Positions 45,151-56,894 of a DNA stretch of 64,000 nt are shown piece by piece. How positions within the stretch are numbered: the first letter of the stretch is position 1; each line of letters starts with the position of its first letter. Under the pieces are notes generated by a model. That model made no database searches. It was not told where the DNA came from and saw nothing but the letters and a program-made list of their open reading frames with translations. The translations under genes and the position numbers were made by a program. This DNA comes from Eumeta japonica (Eukaryota > Arthropoda > Insecta > Lepidoptera > Psychidae), in contig BGZK01000083.1 of NCBI GenBank assembly GCA_005406025.1, positions 558,001-622,000 of the forward strand, read 5' to 3'.

Positions 45151-46289
45151 CCACCACAGATCTGTTTACGGCTCGACAAAATACGCCTCTAGGAACGAAT
45201 AATGTTTATTTTTCGACAACAGCATATTGTAGTGCAACCAAGTCCTAGTTGTAATATTACAGCGGTTTAAAGCTTACGTCAGCGGATAATCTGAAATTTG
45301 AAAGGTGGTACGCCCCGTGCGTCACCTACTACGAATTTCGCAACGTAAGTGCAAAACGAATAAATGTTAACTGCCGATTAATTTATTGCGAATTAAATTG
45401 TTCTTTTCACTGTTAAACTTATACAAGTTACGCAAACGCCTATTACAAACACGAAAAAATGTGAAAAATGGAAAACCATAAGATTTTCCGTTAAGTTATT
45501 CAATCAAAATAAATTATTTGTATATTGAATTCTTTTTCCGTAATACTTAATTACATCTAAGACAAATTATTTTTTAGAATTATACTTGTAGTTATGGTAT
45601 GTATCGATAAAATAATAATTATGGCAAGGTTTAAATTATTAGAAGATCCCTTTGAGTAACGAAAATTTGGCTAATAATATTTTTCTTTGTAATATTTAAT
45701 TTAATTCATTGCTATTCTTGTATTATCCCGCTAGCCATAATGGATATAATTATGTACAATAAAATTGCACAATTAAAAATTCATTTTAACGGTCATTATG
45801 TATGAAATCAAAAAAGAAAAAAAAAATATCCAAAGTATATATTAAATTATATATCGCTCGATCAGAACTTTCCAAGTACGGCTATCAAAGTTCCATACTA
45901 TCAAAAGCCCTGTAAGAAAGTTTGCCGCCTGAAAAGTTTTTGAGAGCTTTCCTTGTTCGGGAACGCGATTTTTTATCTAGACCGTAGTTTGATCTTAAAG
46001 TTAAGATAAGTTCGACCTTTTGGCTATTTTTTTAATATCGTCGGGAGTTTTTTTTTTTTTGCTTCACGAATACAATAAGGGACAGTAAGGAGGAGAGAAA
46101 TATTGAAAGTAGTTTTGAACTCATTCGCTTTGTTTCGGCGAATGAGTTCTTTATTTACTCTTGTACTACAAGTATTTTAAAATATTTAACTGTCTTTATA
46201 ATAATATAGGCTAGTGGAAGTGTATTAAGGTAGAATAAACTAGAAGGTGGAGTCAATTACAAACGGTCTGGTTTGAAAGAAGTTTCTTT
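45151..46289. other. AT-rich, no gene seen
   Basis: No gene. A perfect 12-bp hairpin, GAACTCATTCGC...GCGAATGAGTTC (46117-46149), lies here. Confidence 0.45.
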
Positions 46290-46970
46290 TTTCGGTACTG
46301 ATTGGATGAAAAAACGTATACGTGGGGCGTTTAACTACAAGTGTTGCGGGTAACTTTCATTAGATGTCATTTTATTTTTCAATATAGTCGCTTTTAGCAT
46401 ATTAAACTTGGCATAACTCCTTTGTAAGCTTTAAACTCCTTTCTTAAGAATTCTTTCATCCTGAGCACCTAAATATTCCTGTACTGTAACAACTAAAATT
46501 TTATCACTTTCTAATCTCTATCCTTTCAGACATTCCTTCAGCCTTGGAAATAGATAAAAATCACTAGGGATAAAGTCGGGTGAATATGGACGATGCTCAA
46601 GTATTTCAAAGTCAGCATCTCATGCGCAGCTCCAGCAACGGCGAACCTGCGAGCCGAGGCGCCGTCTCGATGGAACAAAACAATTTTTGTTAGTTTATCT
46701 CGCTGTTGTTTTTAAATATTCTTACAATTTTTTTTTTATTCGTTCTGCATACAAAAATCTCGTAGCAGTAGCTCCACGTCGAGATATTCTGTGGTGGTCA
46801 CACCTTTACTATACCAGAAAAGAGGCTCCATGATCTTGCTGGCAGAACTATTCGCCTTAAATTTCTTGGGGTATTTTCCAAGTTATGGACTGCAATTTTG
46901 TTTCTGAATCGTAATGGCGAAGTCCCGTCTATCCATGGTGGTAAATAGAGCCAAAATCTATCGAGATTTT
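46290..46970 (-). pseudogene. degraded mariner transposase, third lineage
   Basis: The minus strand with frameshifts reads HYDSETKLQSITWK, then PKKFKANSSASKIMEPLFW, VTTTEYLDVELLLRDF, IVLFHRDGASA (second acidic region, normally HQDNAPAH), LEHRPYSPDFIPSDFYLFP (third Asp present in SDFY) and LKECLKG. This is the central and C-terminal half of a mariner/SETMAR-like transposase in normal order. The N-terminal domain was not found. Distinct from the two other mariner families here. Confidence 0.75.
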
Positions 46971-49900
46971 GTTTTAACAATTCAATTTTTGATTTTGAAT
47001 TTTTTTAAACGAAGCTGTATTTCTTCAAGTGTCCAGATTACAGAATAATTTATGAGGATTTTAATAATTTATAGTAAATTCTATAAAAAAATATTTTGTG
47101 TGGTATACTATCTTTAGCGGCGGGGCGTTCACGTTGTAACGGCCGCGCGTAGGCCTATTTTCAGCGTTTGATTAAAATGATTAATAATACAGATAGAGTT
47201 CTGGAAGATTTTTAATTGGAAATTGTTTCATATTTAAGAAATTTTTATTAAGTTTTTGGTGTCTATTAAAGTTTTTGAATTATTGCCAAGAAATGGAAAC
47301 CCCTTCTTATTTTGTGTTTATAACATTAGCAATTTTTATTAGTGAAACAAAAAAAAAAGGTCTGTCTTGGAATTGCATCCCGAATCGATTAAGCTACCTT
47401 TCATATTTTTAAAAGACCTTTAAATATTTTTTCGCAGAAAATTCATTTATCAACTAGGCTAGTAGTTTTTAATTGACAACCTGATAAAGAAATGTCGTTT
47501 AATTTAAATAAATAGATATTGAAAATTTTCAATTTTTTGATTTGACCTTACTATAACAATCCCCTGTTTTCTATAAATATACAGAGGAATTAGAATATTA
47601 GGAGCAGATTTCATAGCTATTAATGACTTCGTATTTCAGGTGGACTGACAAACAGAAATACAAACACCGAAGGGATGCCCTTCACATTTGTATATGTTTA
47701 ATTTTATATACGAACGCTAAAAATAGATACTTCATCATAGTCACATTTAACGCAAATGCATGGCGTAATTATGAGGAAATTGTTATATTACATAATTTTG
47801 TAATTAACGTCGTAAATTATTTCCGTCACGCTTACGCGTAATGGGGCGTGATGCGGACGAGCTACGCGTAGAAGCTTTTGAGTTACAACCTCCATTGTGA
47901 GAGCTTTCGTACGTTTGTAAATAATATTATTCGATACACGCGATCCCAACAAACAAAGCGGCGGTGAAGTCAACTCGATTTAGTACTCGTACAACGGATT
48001 TGCATCGGTAATGACGTAAATACTTCACATTACAATCATTGCAAGCGTGCAGTGTTTTGGTTATTTGTTTCATGAATTAATAAAAGAAGTGATCTAACCA
48101 CCTTTTGTTGATATTTTTTTCGTTACCACGAGTATATCGAAAATGGACAATTCCTGTGAAAATATGATGGACAAACCCCAGGGAACGTTGTCTCAATTTA
48201 TCGGCGATCCGACATACATGTATATTAAATTTATCTGTTCTTTTTCGTCTTTCTGGCAAGTTAGAATGTAAGAACCAAGCAAATTTGATGGCGACACGCA
48301 GCTTTTCTTAGGCAAGAAACAAATATCAAACTGACATCGCTGCGCCTGATCCAGTGAACAGGTCATTACGCATGCGTCATGCCGCGATAGGCGAACACGA
48401 GGCTAAGCCGCTGCAATTCCGCGCTGGTTGTGTTTCCATCGGCGCTATAACGATTTTACGTTTTGAAGATGCCATTAAAATTGTCCGCTCGATCAAATCG
48501 GCAGAAGCGAAAACGCGGGAGACACTGGTAACGCTTTGATAACGAGTTGTGATCATGGGTTTGCCGAGAAAAACGTGTTCTAGTTTAATGTGTCAAGAAC
48601 CCGCTACTCGCTTAAAATAAGCTATATAATAAAATTTCGCTATGATTGCTCTCTTATGATTCAAAAATACTCGCGGTTTTGTTCACACAGCTATATAGAT
48701 ACAAATTAATACAAGTGCCAAAGAAATATAAAAATAATTATTTTTTATGGTTACTGTAACGTATATCAAAATCATTTATAGTCTATAATTTGTGTTCTTA
48801 CATATTGTTACTGTATACCAGTTTTGTTCAAGATCGGTCCAACCGTTATTATGTTATAAAAGCACATACAGATAGACAAAAATTTTAAAAATAGTTGATT
48901 TGAGATTGGTAGTTCATAAAACGAATATTCATCACAAACTTTTACAAAAATATGTAAAATAGATAGAAGTTTCAGATATATACTGTAGTAGTGTTTCAAT
49001 AATAGAGACACCACGTGGAGTAAATTAATACATCTCATGGCTAAAAATATAGGCAAACTTTTAATTTATGGCATTCTATGAAAAGGAGCATAGTCCAAAA
49101 TTTTTGTTTTTAAATTTAATTTCTATTTATCATATCCGTATCACAACGGAAAGAGTATGGCACGATTAAAGCGTATAAAAGAAAAACATAAAGGTATAAT
49201 TTAAACATTATGTTAATAACGTTGAGAGTTTTATAAAATTGTTGATTTTTTTAGTGTTTGTTAAATTATGGCAAATATAACGAAGCATTTCGACTGCTTC
49301 AATAACTATTTAATAATTGTATTCCTTAGTTAAATACCACAATTTCTTTTATTTATTAGTCCTCTCATCTAAAGTTAATTATCGTGCTATAAAATGACCC
49401 TGATTTGAGTTACGTTTGCATTTTGCGATACAAGACATTCTATTCGATGTGTTTGTACAAGTTGGTTGTAAGACAATTTGAATTTTCAAAACCAATAAAA
49501 AAAAATTAGACTCTATCAAGTTATGCTTGCTTGTGATACAATTTCTTGTTATCTTAAAATTTTTGTTCAGCCTCTTGAGAAAGAGCGTCAAATGAATATA
49601 AATACTAGGCTTATCCATAATAATAACTCGCGGCTAGGCACGAGTGTGTTCTCAAAAATTAGCATTAGGCCTTCAGTCGCTAGACTGTGTAATGGCAGAG
49701 TCGACTATGAATTCCAGATAGCTTGAGTCGGCAACGTGGCTGAAATCCAGAATTTCTTAGCTAGAGCTTTTTTCATAATCAAAAAAACCGTTGATCCGAG
49801 GATATCTAGGACTTCTAAGACGTTGCCGTCTCGAGCTTTCGCGGTTTGGAAGTCGTGGTCGGCTATGGTAATGGATATTGGGAAGTTCACGGTCGTTTAA

Positions 49901-50559
49901 TATTGCGAGGAGCCTTGTCTCTGTATGGAGTCTCGTAATATTACCGTTTTCCTGTTATAAGCGAGTGGTAAATGATGGATATTTTCAATCTGCATCGAGT
50001 CATTATTAAAGGGGTTTGTGAGGGATGTGGAATTTATCCCTTATGAGACCATAGGGTCGTGAACGACCCAACGTCATAGTCTCTGATTATTTCTAATAAT
50101 TATTTCCTAAAACGCGTACAAAACAAACGTAATACGACATCTAACGTCGAGAAAGATATCGATTTTGTAGTATTAACTCAATTCCTTTCATTGTTTACGT
50201 TAACTTGAAGAGTTGTAACTATTTCATTTTTGTCACTTGCAATAGCAGCTGATTTTGTACATCCACTGCTTACAAAAATGTAAGTATTTAGTTTTTTTTA
50301 CAAATTTGCTATTTATAGCCTGAATATTTTTGATGAATAGATAATAAATGCATATTACTATGTGTTTTAGATAAAAATAAACACTAACGTAACCTAATAA
50401 TGTCCGGATTTTGCTCGGATCTCTAACCTTCCTTTGGGATAACAACTTACCTTTTGTTTTTTTTTAATACTGTACGAGTCAAACATGCTTTTTTAATTTT
50501 TTTAAAGATTTTTACAACCCCTAGTTTGTTAGCGAGCTATCAAAAAAAAGAAAGAAATG
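46971..50559. other. intergenic, no gene seen
   Basis: 3.6 kb without a recognisable gene. GC-richer patches lie at 47830-47970 and 48340-48550. At about 48790-48885 there is one paragraph of the Helitron-like array (GTATACCAGTTTTGTTCAAG, then AGCACATACAGATAGACA), minus orientation. Confidence 0.4.
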
Positions 50560-51246
50560 TGTAACCGAAACCGTTTGTGTTGATCGAACCGAAAATTGTT
50601 CTTTGATGGACACGAAGATAATGAAAAAACTGTAAAGAGACTACTAGCTCAGACAAAGAAGCAAATATAGCTGTAGTTCGCTGGCATGATAACAGCATAG
50701 CGATCCTGATTTCTAGTGAATATAGCATTGAACCACTAAGAACTGCCACTGGATAGTCAGATGCTGCGAAATCACGTGTCAGGGTACCACAGCCGGACAG
50801 GAAATCTCAGTGTAATCGGTTCATCGGTGGTATGCATCGACTGGATGCAAATGTTGGTGTGTATCAAATTAACATAAGAGACAAAAAATGCTATATACCA
50901 ATCTTTTTTTGGATCGTTGATGTGGCAGTAAATAATGCTACCTTGTTCGCAAAATCTATGGACTCTTCGTTGTCTACATTGGTTTTCTGAAGATCCCTTG
51001 GATGGACACTTTTCATGAAATATGGTACGAAAAAGAACACACAGGGTCCTCCAACTTGACTTCCTGCAACTGTGCATATCTAATCTGTCCATAGCTATGT
51101 ACAATGCTGACCACATATTATTGTGTGGTCAACGAACACTTAGATCTGCTGTTTGTAAAAATAAGACAACATTATGCAAGAAGTGCTATGTCGATGTGCA
51201 TGACGAATATTTTGAGCTGTTTCATACTCAAAATAAATACTTTTGA
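50560..51246 (+). pseudogene. piggyBac transposase, C-terminal part
   Basis: Mostly one frame with stops: NIAVVRWHDNSIAILISSEY, SIEPLRT, VRVPQPDRKSQCNRFIGGMH, RLDANVGVYQINIRDKKCYI and PIFFWIVDVAVNNATLF. This is the piggyBac order VRWNDN - EP - VPQP - YNKFMGGVDRMDQN - YR--IRGKKWWWPLF - DVA--NAW. A second frame (51022-51246) gives the C-terminal Cys-rich domain CGQRTLRSAVCKNKTTLCKK followed by CYVDVHDEYFELFHT. The catalytic core upstream is missing. The stops and the frameshift make it inactive. The Cys-rich end normally helps bind the transposon ends. Confidence 0.85.
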
Positions 51247-51454
51247 TTATAATACCGTGTTATTTGATCTAAAATCTAGGTCAGCGATTATCGCAAGGGG
51301 TTGTTGGTGACTCAGTAAAAAAAAAAGGTTTTCCGAATGTAATTTCACCAAAACATTCTCAGGCAACGTGCTTCTGCATAAATTTTAATTAAAACATACG
51401 AATATTATAAAAATCGAACTTTAATTTGTTGTGGGCTTATATGGGTTATAATTA
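51247..51454. other. AT-rich spacer
   Basis: No clear piggyBac terminus or TTAA boundary was identified here. Confidence 0.4.
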
Positions 51455-51812
51455 ATGTGACCGTTTTCATTTTTTGTCAAAATGGGACATTGAAAGAAAA
51501 TCCATGACTGTATCACAAAAAATAAAATAACTGCTTGTTTCGTACGTTACATGAAGCACCGTACGAGATAAGACGATAATGGTGACTCGAATCAGAAAAA
51601 AATGCTGCTGACGCGCTTAAATGGCTTACGCCGGGTAAATCATAAAAAACGTGTGTGTTTTTATCGGGGTATAATTTAATTAAAAATCACTTTTCCTTGA
51701 CCTTTACTTGAAAACTGGACAATTAAACGTCTCAAAGCCTTTCTCGGGGACACCGGGACGAGTACTGAAAAAAGGGACATTCCCGTTTAAAACGGGACGT
51801 ATGGTCACTTTA
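51455..51812. repeat. possible short inverted-end element (GTGACC ends)
   Basis: The left part TGTGACCGTTTTC...TGGGACATT and right part AAGGGACATTCCC...GGGACGTATGGTCAC can be read as diverged inverted ends about 350 bp apart. The GTGACCATACGTCCC motif is one I associate with abundant lepidopteran repeats. Weak. Confidence 0.35.
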
Positions 51813-52193
51813 GTTATAATACACACCGCATTGTAAAATAGTGTAGTTATAAAGCTTCAAATTAGACCTTAGGTTGTAATTTTATTAATTAATTCGAAAT
51901 TATTTTTACAATAGTCATAAAATTTTCAAAAAATGTGAATTTTTTAAAATGTCAAAAACCAGAAAGGATATATGCTACTTAACAGTGACGTCATAATTCG
52001 GGAGTATCACATGAAATTTCACATCTGAAATAGCATTTCGTATTTTTTCATAGGATTGAAGTAGCAAAGCGTGTACAGGGTCTTATAATTCCCCTCTTTT
52101 CTACTCCATCTGAATTGCAATTGAATTTTTTTGCAATAACACTTTTTCAGAGTACACTATACCTCCGCCCGTGCGATGGTCGTTTGTTACCTA
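51813..52193. other. AT-rich, no gene seen
   Basis: Nothing recognised. Confidence 0.4.
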
Positions 52194-52400
52194 CTAGTTT
52201 TCCGCTCACGACCTCGCCCCGTGAATACAGGATATGTTTGTTCATCTGTGATATGAGCACGCCTTGCTATCAATCCTAATCTCGTTCACGTTATTGATTC
52301 TCTAATCCCGGTCTGAGACTCGATTATGCTCTCCTTGTACCTTTCGATTCCAATACCGCAACCGGTCGCGGTCCCGATTCGTACGAAGTCGGGACAAATG
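52194..52400 (-). mobile_element. Helitron-like 3' end H4
   Basis: On the minus strand: a purine-rich GAATCGGGACCGCGACC tract, then CACGGGGCGAGGTCGTGAGC, a GC foldback, and CTAG (52194-52197). Same plan as H1. The 5' limit is not determined. Confidence 0.5.
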
Positions 52401-53269
52401 TTAGTATCATAATAAAATGTAGGCTTGTATCGCTTGAGGGTATTGTAACGTGTGAAAAAATTGTTATACATCATACTATCCCATTATTTCGGAAAAATAT
52501 GTTTCGTCATTTATAAGAAATAATATTGACACCGACGTTTCATAAAAAAGTTTCATACAAAATTCAACCCTCCTATTCAATTCAAAAAAAGTGAATCTCC
52601 AAAAATCCTTTTATAGTGTATCGTTATATTATATAAACTATCAATTGACCAAGTTTTATATCAACTTATATTTCGGAGACTTCGTGATTAATCAGTGAGT
52701 GGTGTTTCGCCTTTTTAAAATTCATGTCTTCTTTCGAATGGAATGTCCGATTTGAATAATTCAAAAAGTTGTCTACAAGCACTGAAACAGCCTTGAAGAC
52801 GAAATGACTTATTTGGTAGATTTATACAAAGCGATGAATAATGTGGTGTATTTTCTACAGACGTTTCTATTAATTTTTTAAAGATACTAAGTAGTTATAG
52901 TCGCAGAACATTAATGCCTGGACATATGATGTTGCAAACGGTTTTGTAGATATTGCTGTGCTCTCTAAAATGATAGTCCATTATTTTGCTCTATTATCAT
53001 TAAAATTTGTAGTGCACGCGTTGTAAGGATGATTATTTTTTTTCCACCTTGGATTATATTATTGCAGTTTTCGTGGGGATCCTTAATTTTTTTTTTTTAT
53101 AAAATATGGTCTATGTTGTTCAGCGATAATATAGATTTCTACTGGCGTGGGAAACTTTAAAATCGATTCAGCAGTTTTTAAGTCAAACAAACATTACTAC
53201 TAAAAATACAAATATTTTCCCTTCAAAACACTAGTATAGATATAATAATTATAATACAAACAACTTTCG
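52401..53269. other. AT-rich, no gene seen
   Basis: Nothing recognised. Confidence 0.4.
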
Positions 53270-53615
53270 TTCGCGGTTCCGCCCGCAATGAATAAATTCA
53301 GGTGGATCCATTAATTATTAATCGCGGATTCGTTAATCATGAATTCCGTCATCTTTTATATCGACCGATTACGTTCTGAATGGCAGTCCCTCTTTCACTT
53401 CCAAACTCGCTCTCACTTTTGATATAGATCTCGCTCTCACTGTACCTCGATTGCCGCTCTCATTGTACCTCGATTGCCGCTCTCACTGTACCTCGATTGC
53501 CGCACTCACTGTACCTCTATTGCCGCTCTCACTAAACCTCTATTGCCGCTCTCACTAGACCTCGATTGCGGTTCGGTTCTCGATCCCGATTCGGCATAGT
53601 TCCAATCAAATAGTA
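53270..53615 (-). mobile_element. Helitron-like 3' region H5 with minisatellite
   Basis: GTTCGCGGTTCCGCCCGC (53269-53286) is the complement of the H1-type hairpin; the CTAG end is eroded. A pyrimidine-rich tract follows, partly organised as an exact 23-bp tandem array. Confidence 0.5.
53432..53569. repeat. 23-bp minisatellite, six units
   Basis: Six consecutive 23-bp units of the form CGCTCTCACTGTACCTCGAT-TGC with one to three substitutions each. No spacers, so it is not a CRISPR array. It arose inside the degenerate pyrimidine tract of H5. Confidence 0.92.
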
Positions 53616-54379
53616 GCGGAAGAGCACACACGCTTACAGCGAAAATTCTGATATTACCGTCAAATAATTATTACATAGTGAAATGATTTCGCTTCTGCAC
53701 TCGATACCGAATCCGATTCTGCTAGTCATTACCATCTCGAAACAGTATCGATTTTGATCCTCCTTGGTTAATGCTATTACTAATAATAAACAATCTAGTT
53801 TATATTATAAATATTTAAATATAAACAAGTAATACTAGTTTATATTAAAACCTGACCAGATTACGTATTTACATAATAAAATGACAATCGTGTGTATCGG
53901 ACCAGTGATTCTCGAAATATGAAAGCAGAAACAGATAGACAGACAGACAGATGTTATGTTTTGTTATATGTAAGCATAGCTTTCTGCCGGCAGCACTCCT
54001 TGCGTGAACAAGAATGAATTGATTCGTTTTTTATAAGGTCTTGGTAACAATGCCAGTTTTAATATCGTTCTATAAGCTGCGGGAGTACCCATATCATTAA
54101 CGTAATAACGCCCACACTGTTCACCCTCTAATCACGCCTACTTCCTACTTCCTTCTCACCCGAACAGCGCAGAAACAGAATAAATAATACCTTATTGTTT
54201 TAACTTCGTGTTATCTCGTAAACTGCTTCATCAATTAATTAGCTGCAAAAAGCAAGTTATACCTCATGAAATTTCCACACTATAATTTTTTTGTGGTAGT
54301 GCTATGCTGTGGTTAACATGACTGCAGAACAAAAATAAAACACTCTCATAAAATGCAGACGTGAAGTAGCAGCTTCCGC
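53616..54379. other. intergenic, no gene seen
   Basis: A (GACA)-type run at 53934-53952 belongs to another Helitron-like array. No gene. Confidence 0.4.
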
Positions 54380-54580
54380 TGTTGCATTTCGAATGAGTGC
54401 GAGTTCCGGTGGCCCAATCCCCTTTCATAAGACCACTCTCACTTCATCAGCCTACTTCCACTTGCATCAGATATTCTATTCCTATTCAGCATTGGTGACT
54501 AGTCCGGGGTTGCGAGCGTCCATGGGCGGCGATAACCTTCTACTTTTTGACAGCTCGCAAGCTCGTTTGCCCTCCTATAC
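54380..54580 (-). repeat. interspersed repeat, GGGCAAACGAGC type
   Basis: On the minus strand it reads GGGCAAACGAGC, ...ATCGCCGCCCATGGACGC and CTCGCAAC, a sequence type I know as very common in Lepidoptera. A 68-codon plus-strand frame across it is not a gene. Confidence 0.5.
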
Positions 54581-55498
54581 TATTACAAAAAAATATTGAT
54601 TAAATGGTTTTTACAAGATCTGTTAAAATATACTTGATAACCATACCCGAATTTCCCTAGTTAAATTTTATACACTTTTAATATAAAAAATCCTATCTGT
54701 GATTAAAATATTAAACTTTGTTACCTGTTATTGGGATTTTTTTTTGTATGAGTAATAATAGTCATTATTACCGCTGTACACTTTATTTCTTTACTTCAAA
54801 CCCTTTACGCAGCGCATGCCGATAAATCGACCAAGAGGTTAGTCATTTTCTGATTTTATTTATAGTTTTTGTGATTTCTTAAAGAAAACACATCTTTACG
54901 AGAATAAAAGCCTACAGCATTCAGTGATAACGTAGCTTTCGCAAACTTTCTCGAATCGGATCAGTAGTTTCAGAGATTACCTCTTATATCCAGATTCAGA
55001 AACTTACGAACAAACTTTACCTCTTTATGATATTAGCGTAGGTTAGGTTATGTCGTTTGTAGTACCCTCATGGGATTGACGTATACGTGCTGCGCGGTCG
55101 CCATAGGCGCAGTGGAAGACAGCCGCATGCTACCTTGAAAAAGAGAAAATAAAGAAAATATCCATGATTCCGTGTACATTTGTAAAAAGCAAAATTTCTT
55201 TTAGTTACATTTTGTCATTTTCACTTTATTTGATGTTCAAAATAATTGGGATATATGAGGTTTAAGCAAAACTTTTTTTTTTTAAATAAAAGCTGTTTTT
55301 TTTGGAGAGATGTGTACGAATAGTTTAATGGATTTTATTATTTTTTTTAATTATAATTATTAATCAACATCTTTTGTTATGATGGAATTATTATTGTACA
55401 CTTTTGCAATCAAACGAAGTTAAAATAAAAAAAAAATTCATTCATCATAATCCAGGAGTGGCGAGAAAAGGTGATGAACGAAATTGAGGTGATTTTTT
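54581..55498. other. AT-rich intergenic, no gene seen
   Basis: No gene recognised; long T and A runs. A small GC patch lies at 55075-55135. Confidence 0.4.
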
Positions 55499-55722
55499 AG
55501 GGTTCCGAATCAAAATCTATCCCTTATAGTTTCGTTATGTCCGACCGTCCGTAGGTCACAGACATTTCATTCAAAATCAACGAGACGCATATTGATGAAA
55601 TTCAAGCTATAGGTGTCTTGTATAAGTCGCTACTTAATTTCGTAGTTAAATAACAAAAATAAACATTTCAAGGGTAAGCACTCCACATATGTAACAGAAG
55701 TTGAAAATTTTTGGAGTTTATT

Positions 55723-56373
55723 GGAGTTTACTCCTTAAGAATCGATTTCATATTTAGGCCCGGGGTATGGAATTTTATGGGAGTAAAATCAAGTGTTAAA
55801 TAAAGACGTCACGCTATCGTCATGGTTACTGAAATAAATAAATCGTCCTGGTTACTGTTTACATTTTAATCAATCATAATGTGACAAATACCACCTACTT
55901 GGTGGAGATTTTAATATTGATTTTAATAAAGAAGATGGTTTCCGTTTAGTACAATTTCTGAAAGATGAACTGAACTTAGATTTAATTTCTGACAGAACAC
56001 TAGGGACAACTAGATATGGTACAACTATTGATGCGATGTTTTCACGATTTATCACACATGTATCTTCCGACATTCATGTATCATATTTTAGTTACCATAA
56101 ACCAATTGTTTCAGTGTTTAATGATACCGCTATTGTTCCTGTGATAAACATTACGCAAGATAACGTCAATGATAGAGAAAATCAATCTTACTAAAAATTT
56201 TATTGTATAACATAATTATTTTCAATATTTTCTTAAATGACGAATTAATTGTTTTACTATTAACATAAATAAATAAATGAATTGTGTATTATGCTTTGAA
56301 TAATATAATAGATGCTTTCATTTACCATTATACTAATTTATATGTATGATATCATCTTAAAGCAGTAAACTCC
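55723..56373 (+). mobile_element. nested inverted-repeat element with EEP-type gene remnant
   Basis: The left end GGAGTTTACTCCTTAAG (55723-55739) and right end CTTAAAGCAGTAAACTCC (56356-56373) form an imperfect 17-18 bp inverted repeat. TTGGAGTTTA is repeated twice at the left edge. The 651-bp body contains an open frame for the end of an endonuclease-like protein. The element class is not recognised. Confidence 0.6.
55880..56194 (+). pseudogene. endonuclease/exonuclease/phosphatase-like C-terminal fragment
   Basis: An uninterrupted 104-codon frame from just after a TAA to a stop at 56192-56194. It contains GGDFNID (the D-x-N motif of EEP nucleases), LVQFLKDELNLDLISD, GTTIDAMFSR and VSYFSYHKPI, in the position of the SDH motif that supplies the catalytic His. 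No start codon or N-terminal half is present, so it is truncated, but the frame is clean. EEP domains of this style occur in retroelements and in some DNA-element genes. Confidence 0.65.
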
Positions 56374-56894
56374 ATTCGTGCGTCGGAGCTGACACACTTT
56401 TTTTTTTCCAGCAAACATCAACGTGTGGCACATATTTCGACAGTTTTTTCAAAAGCACTATAAGGTTTCTAAGAAACTTTTCTGATTATGTGAATAATTT
56501 CAGAAATAATCGCTCTGAAAAAAAGAAATTGTGCCCCAACCTGTATTTTCTAAATCGTATGTCCAATAAATATAAAAAATAACGAAAGTAACACTTAATA
56601 AATACTTTCAAATAAAATTATTTTGAACATAATCCTATATAAAATTTTCAAGGCATTGCCGAAAACTGCGCTTCTCAACAAAAGGACGTAAGTGCCATGA
56701 AGATACGCTCTTTTACTGTTGCATTTTAGTTTACACTATTTTAATAGTAATAGTCGACATACCTACTTGGTTTTCTAGTTATATGTGACTAAAGTGCTTA
56801 TAACTATTCTGTGCGGGAAACATGGAATAAGTGTAACAACGTACTTTTTTCGTCTGTAGTGCACTTTTTTGTAATTATGGCTTCGGAACCCTAT

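Larger units (their letters stand above)
55499..56894 (+). mobile_element. GGGTTCCG-type element, copy 2, carrying a nested insertion
   Basis: Bounded by TAGGGTTCCGAA (from 55498) and TTCGGAACCCTA (56882-56893), an 11-12 bp inverted repeat. It is homologous to 38283-38972 except for about 0.69 kb between 55707 and about 56400. That interruption is itself bounded by inverted repeats (see next). Removing it in the mind restores colinearity with copy 1. Confidence 0.75.

Noticed and set aside
48142..48270. Short plus-strand frame starting MDNSCENMMDKPQG and an overlapping minus-strand frame
   Set aside because: Neither strand gives a recognisable domain and the frames are short; no repeat family could be assigned.
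53432..53569. Regular short repeats resembling a CRISPR array
   Set aside because: The 23-bp units are directly adjacent with no unique spacers, and the context is eukaryotic; it is a minisatellite.
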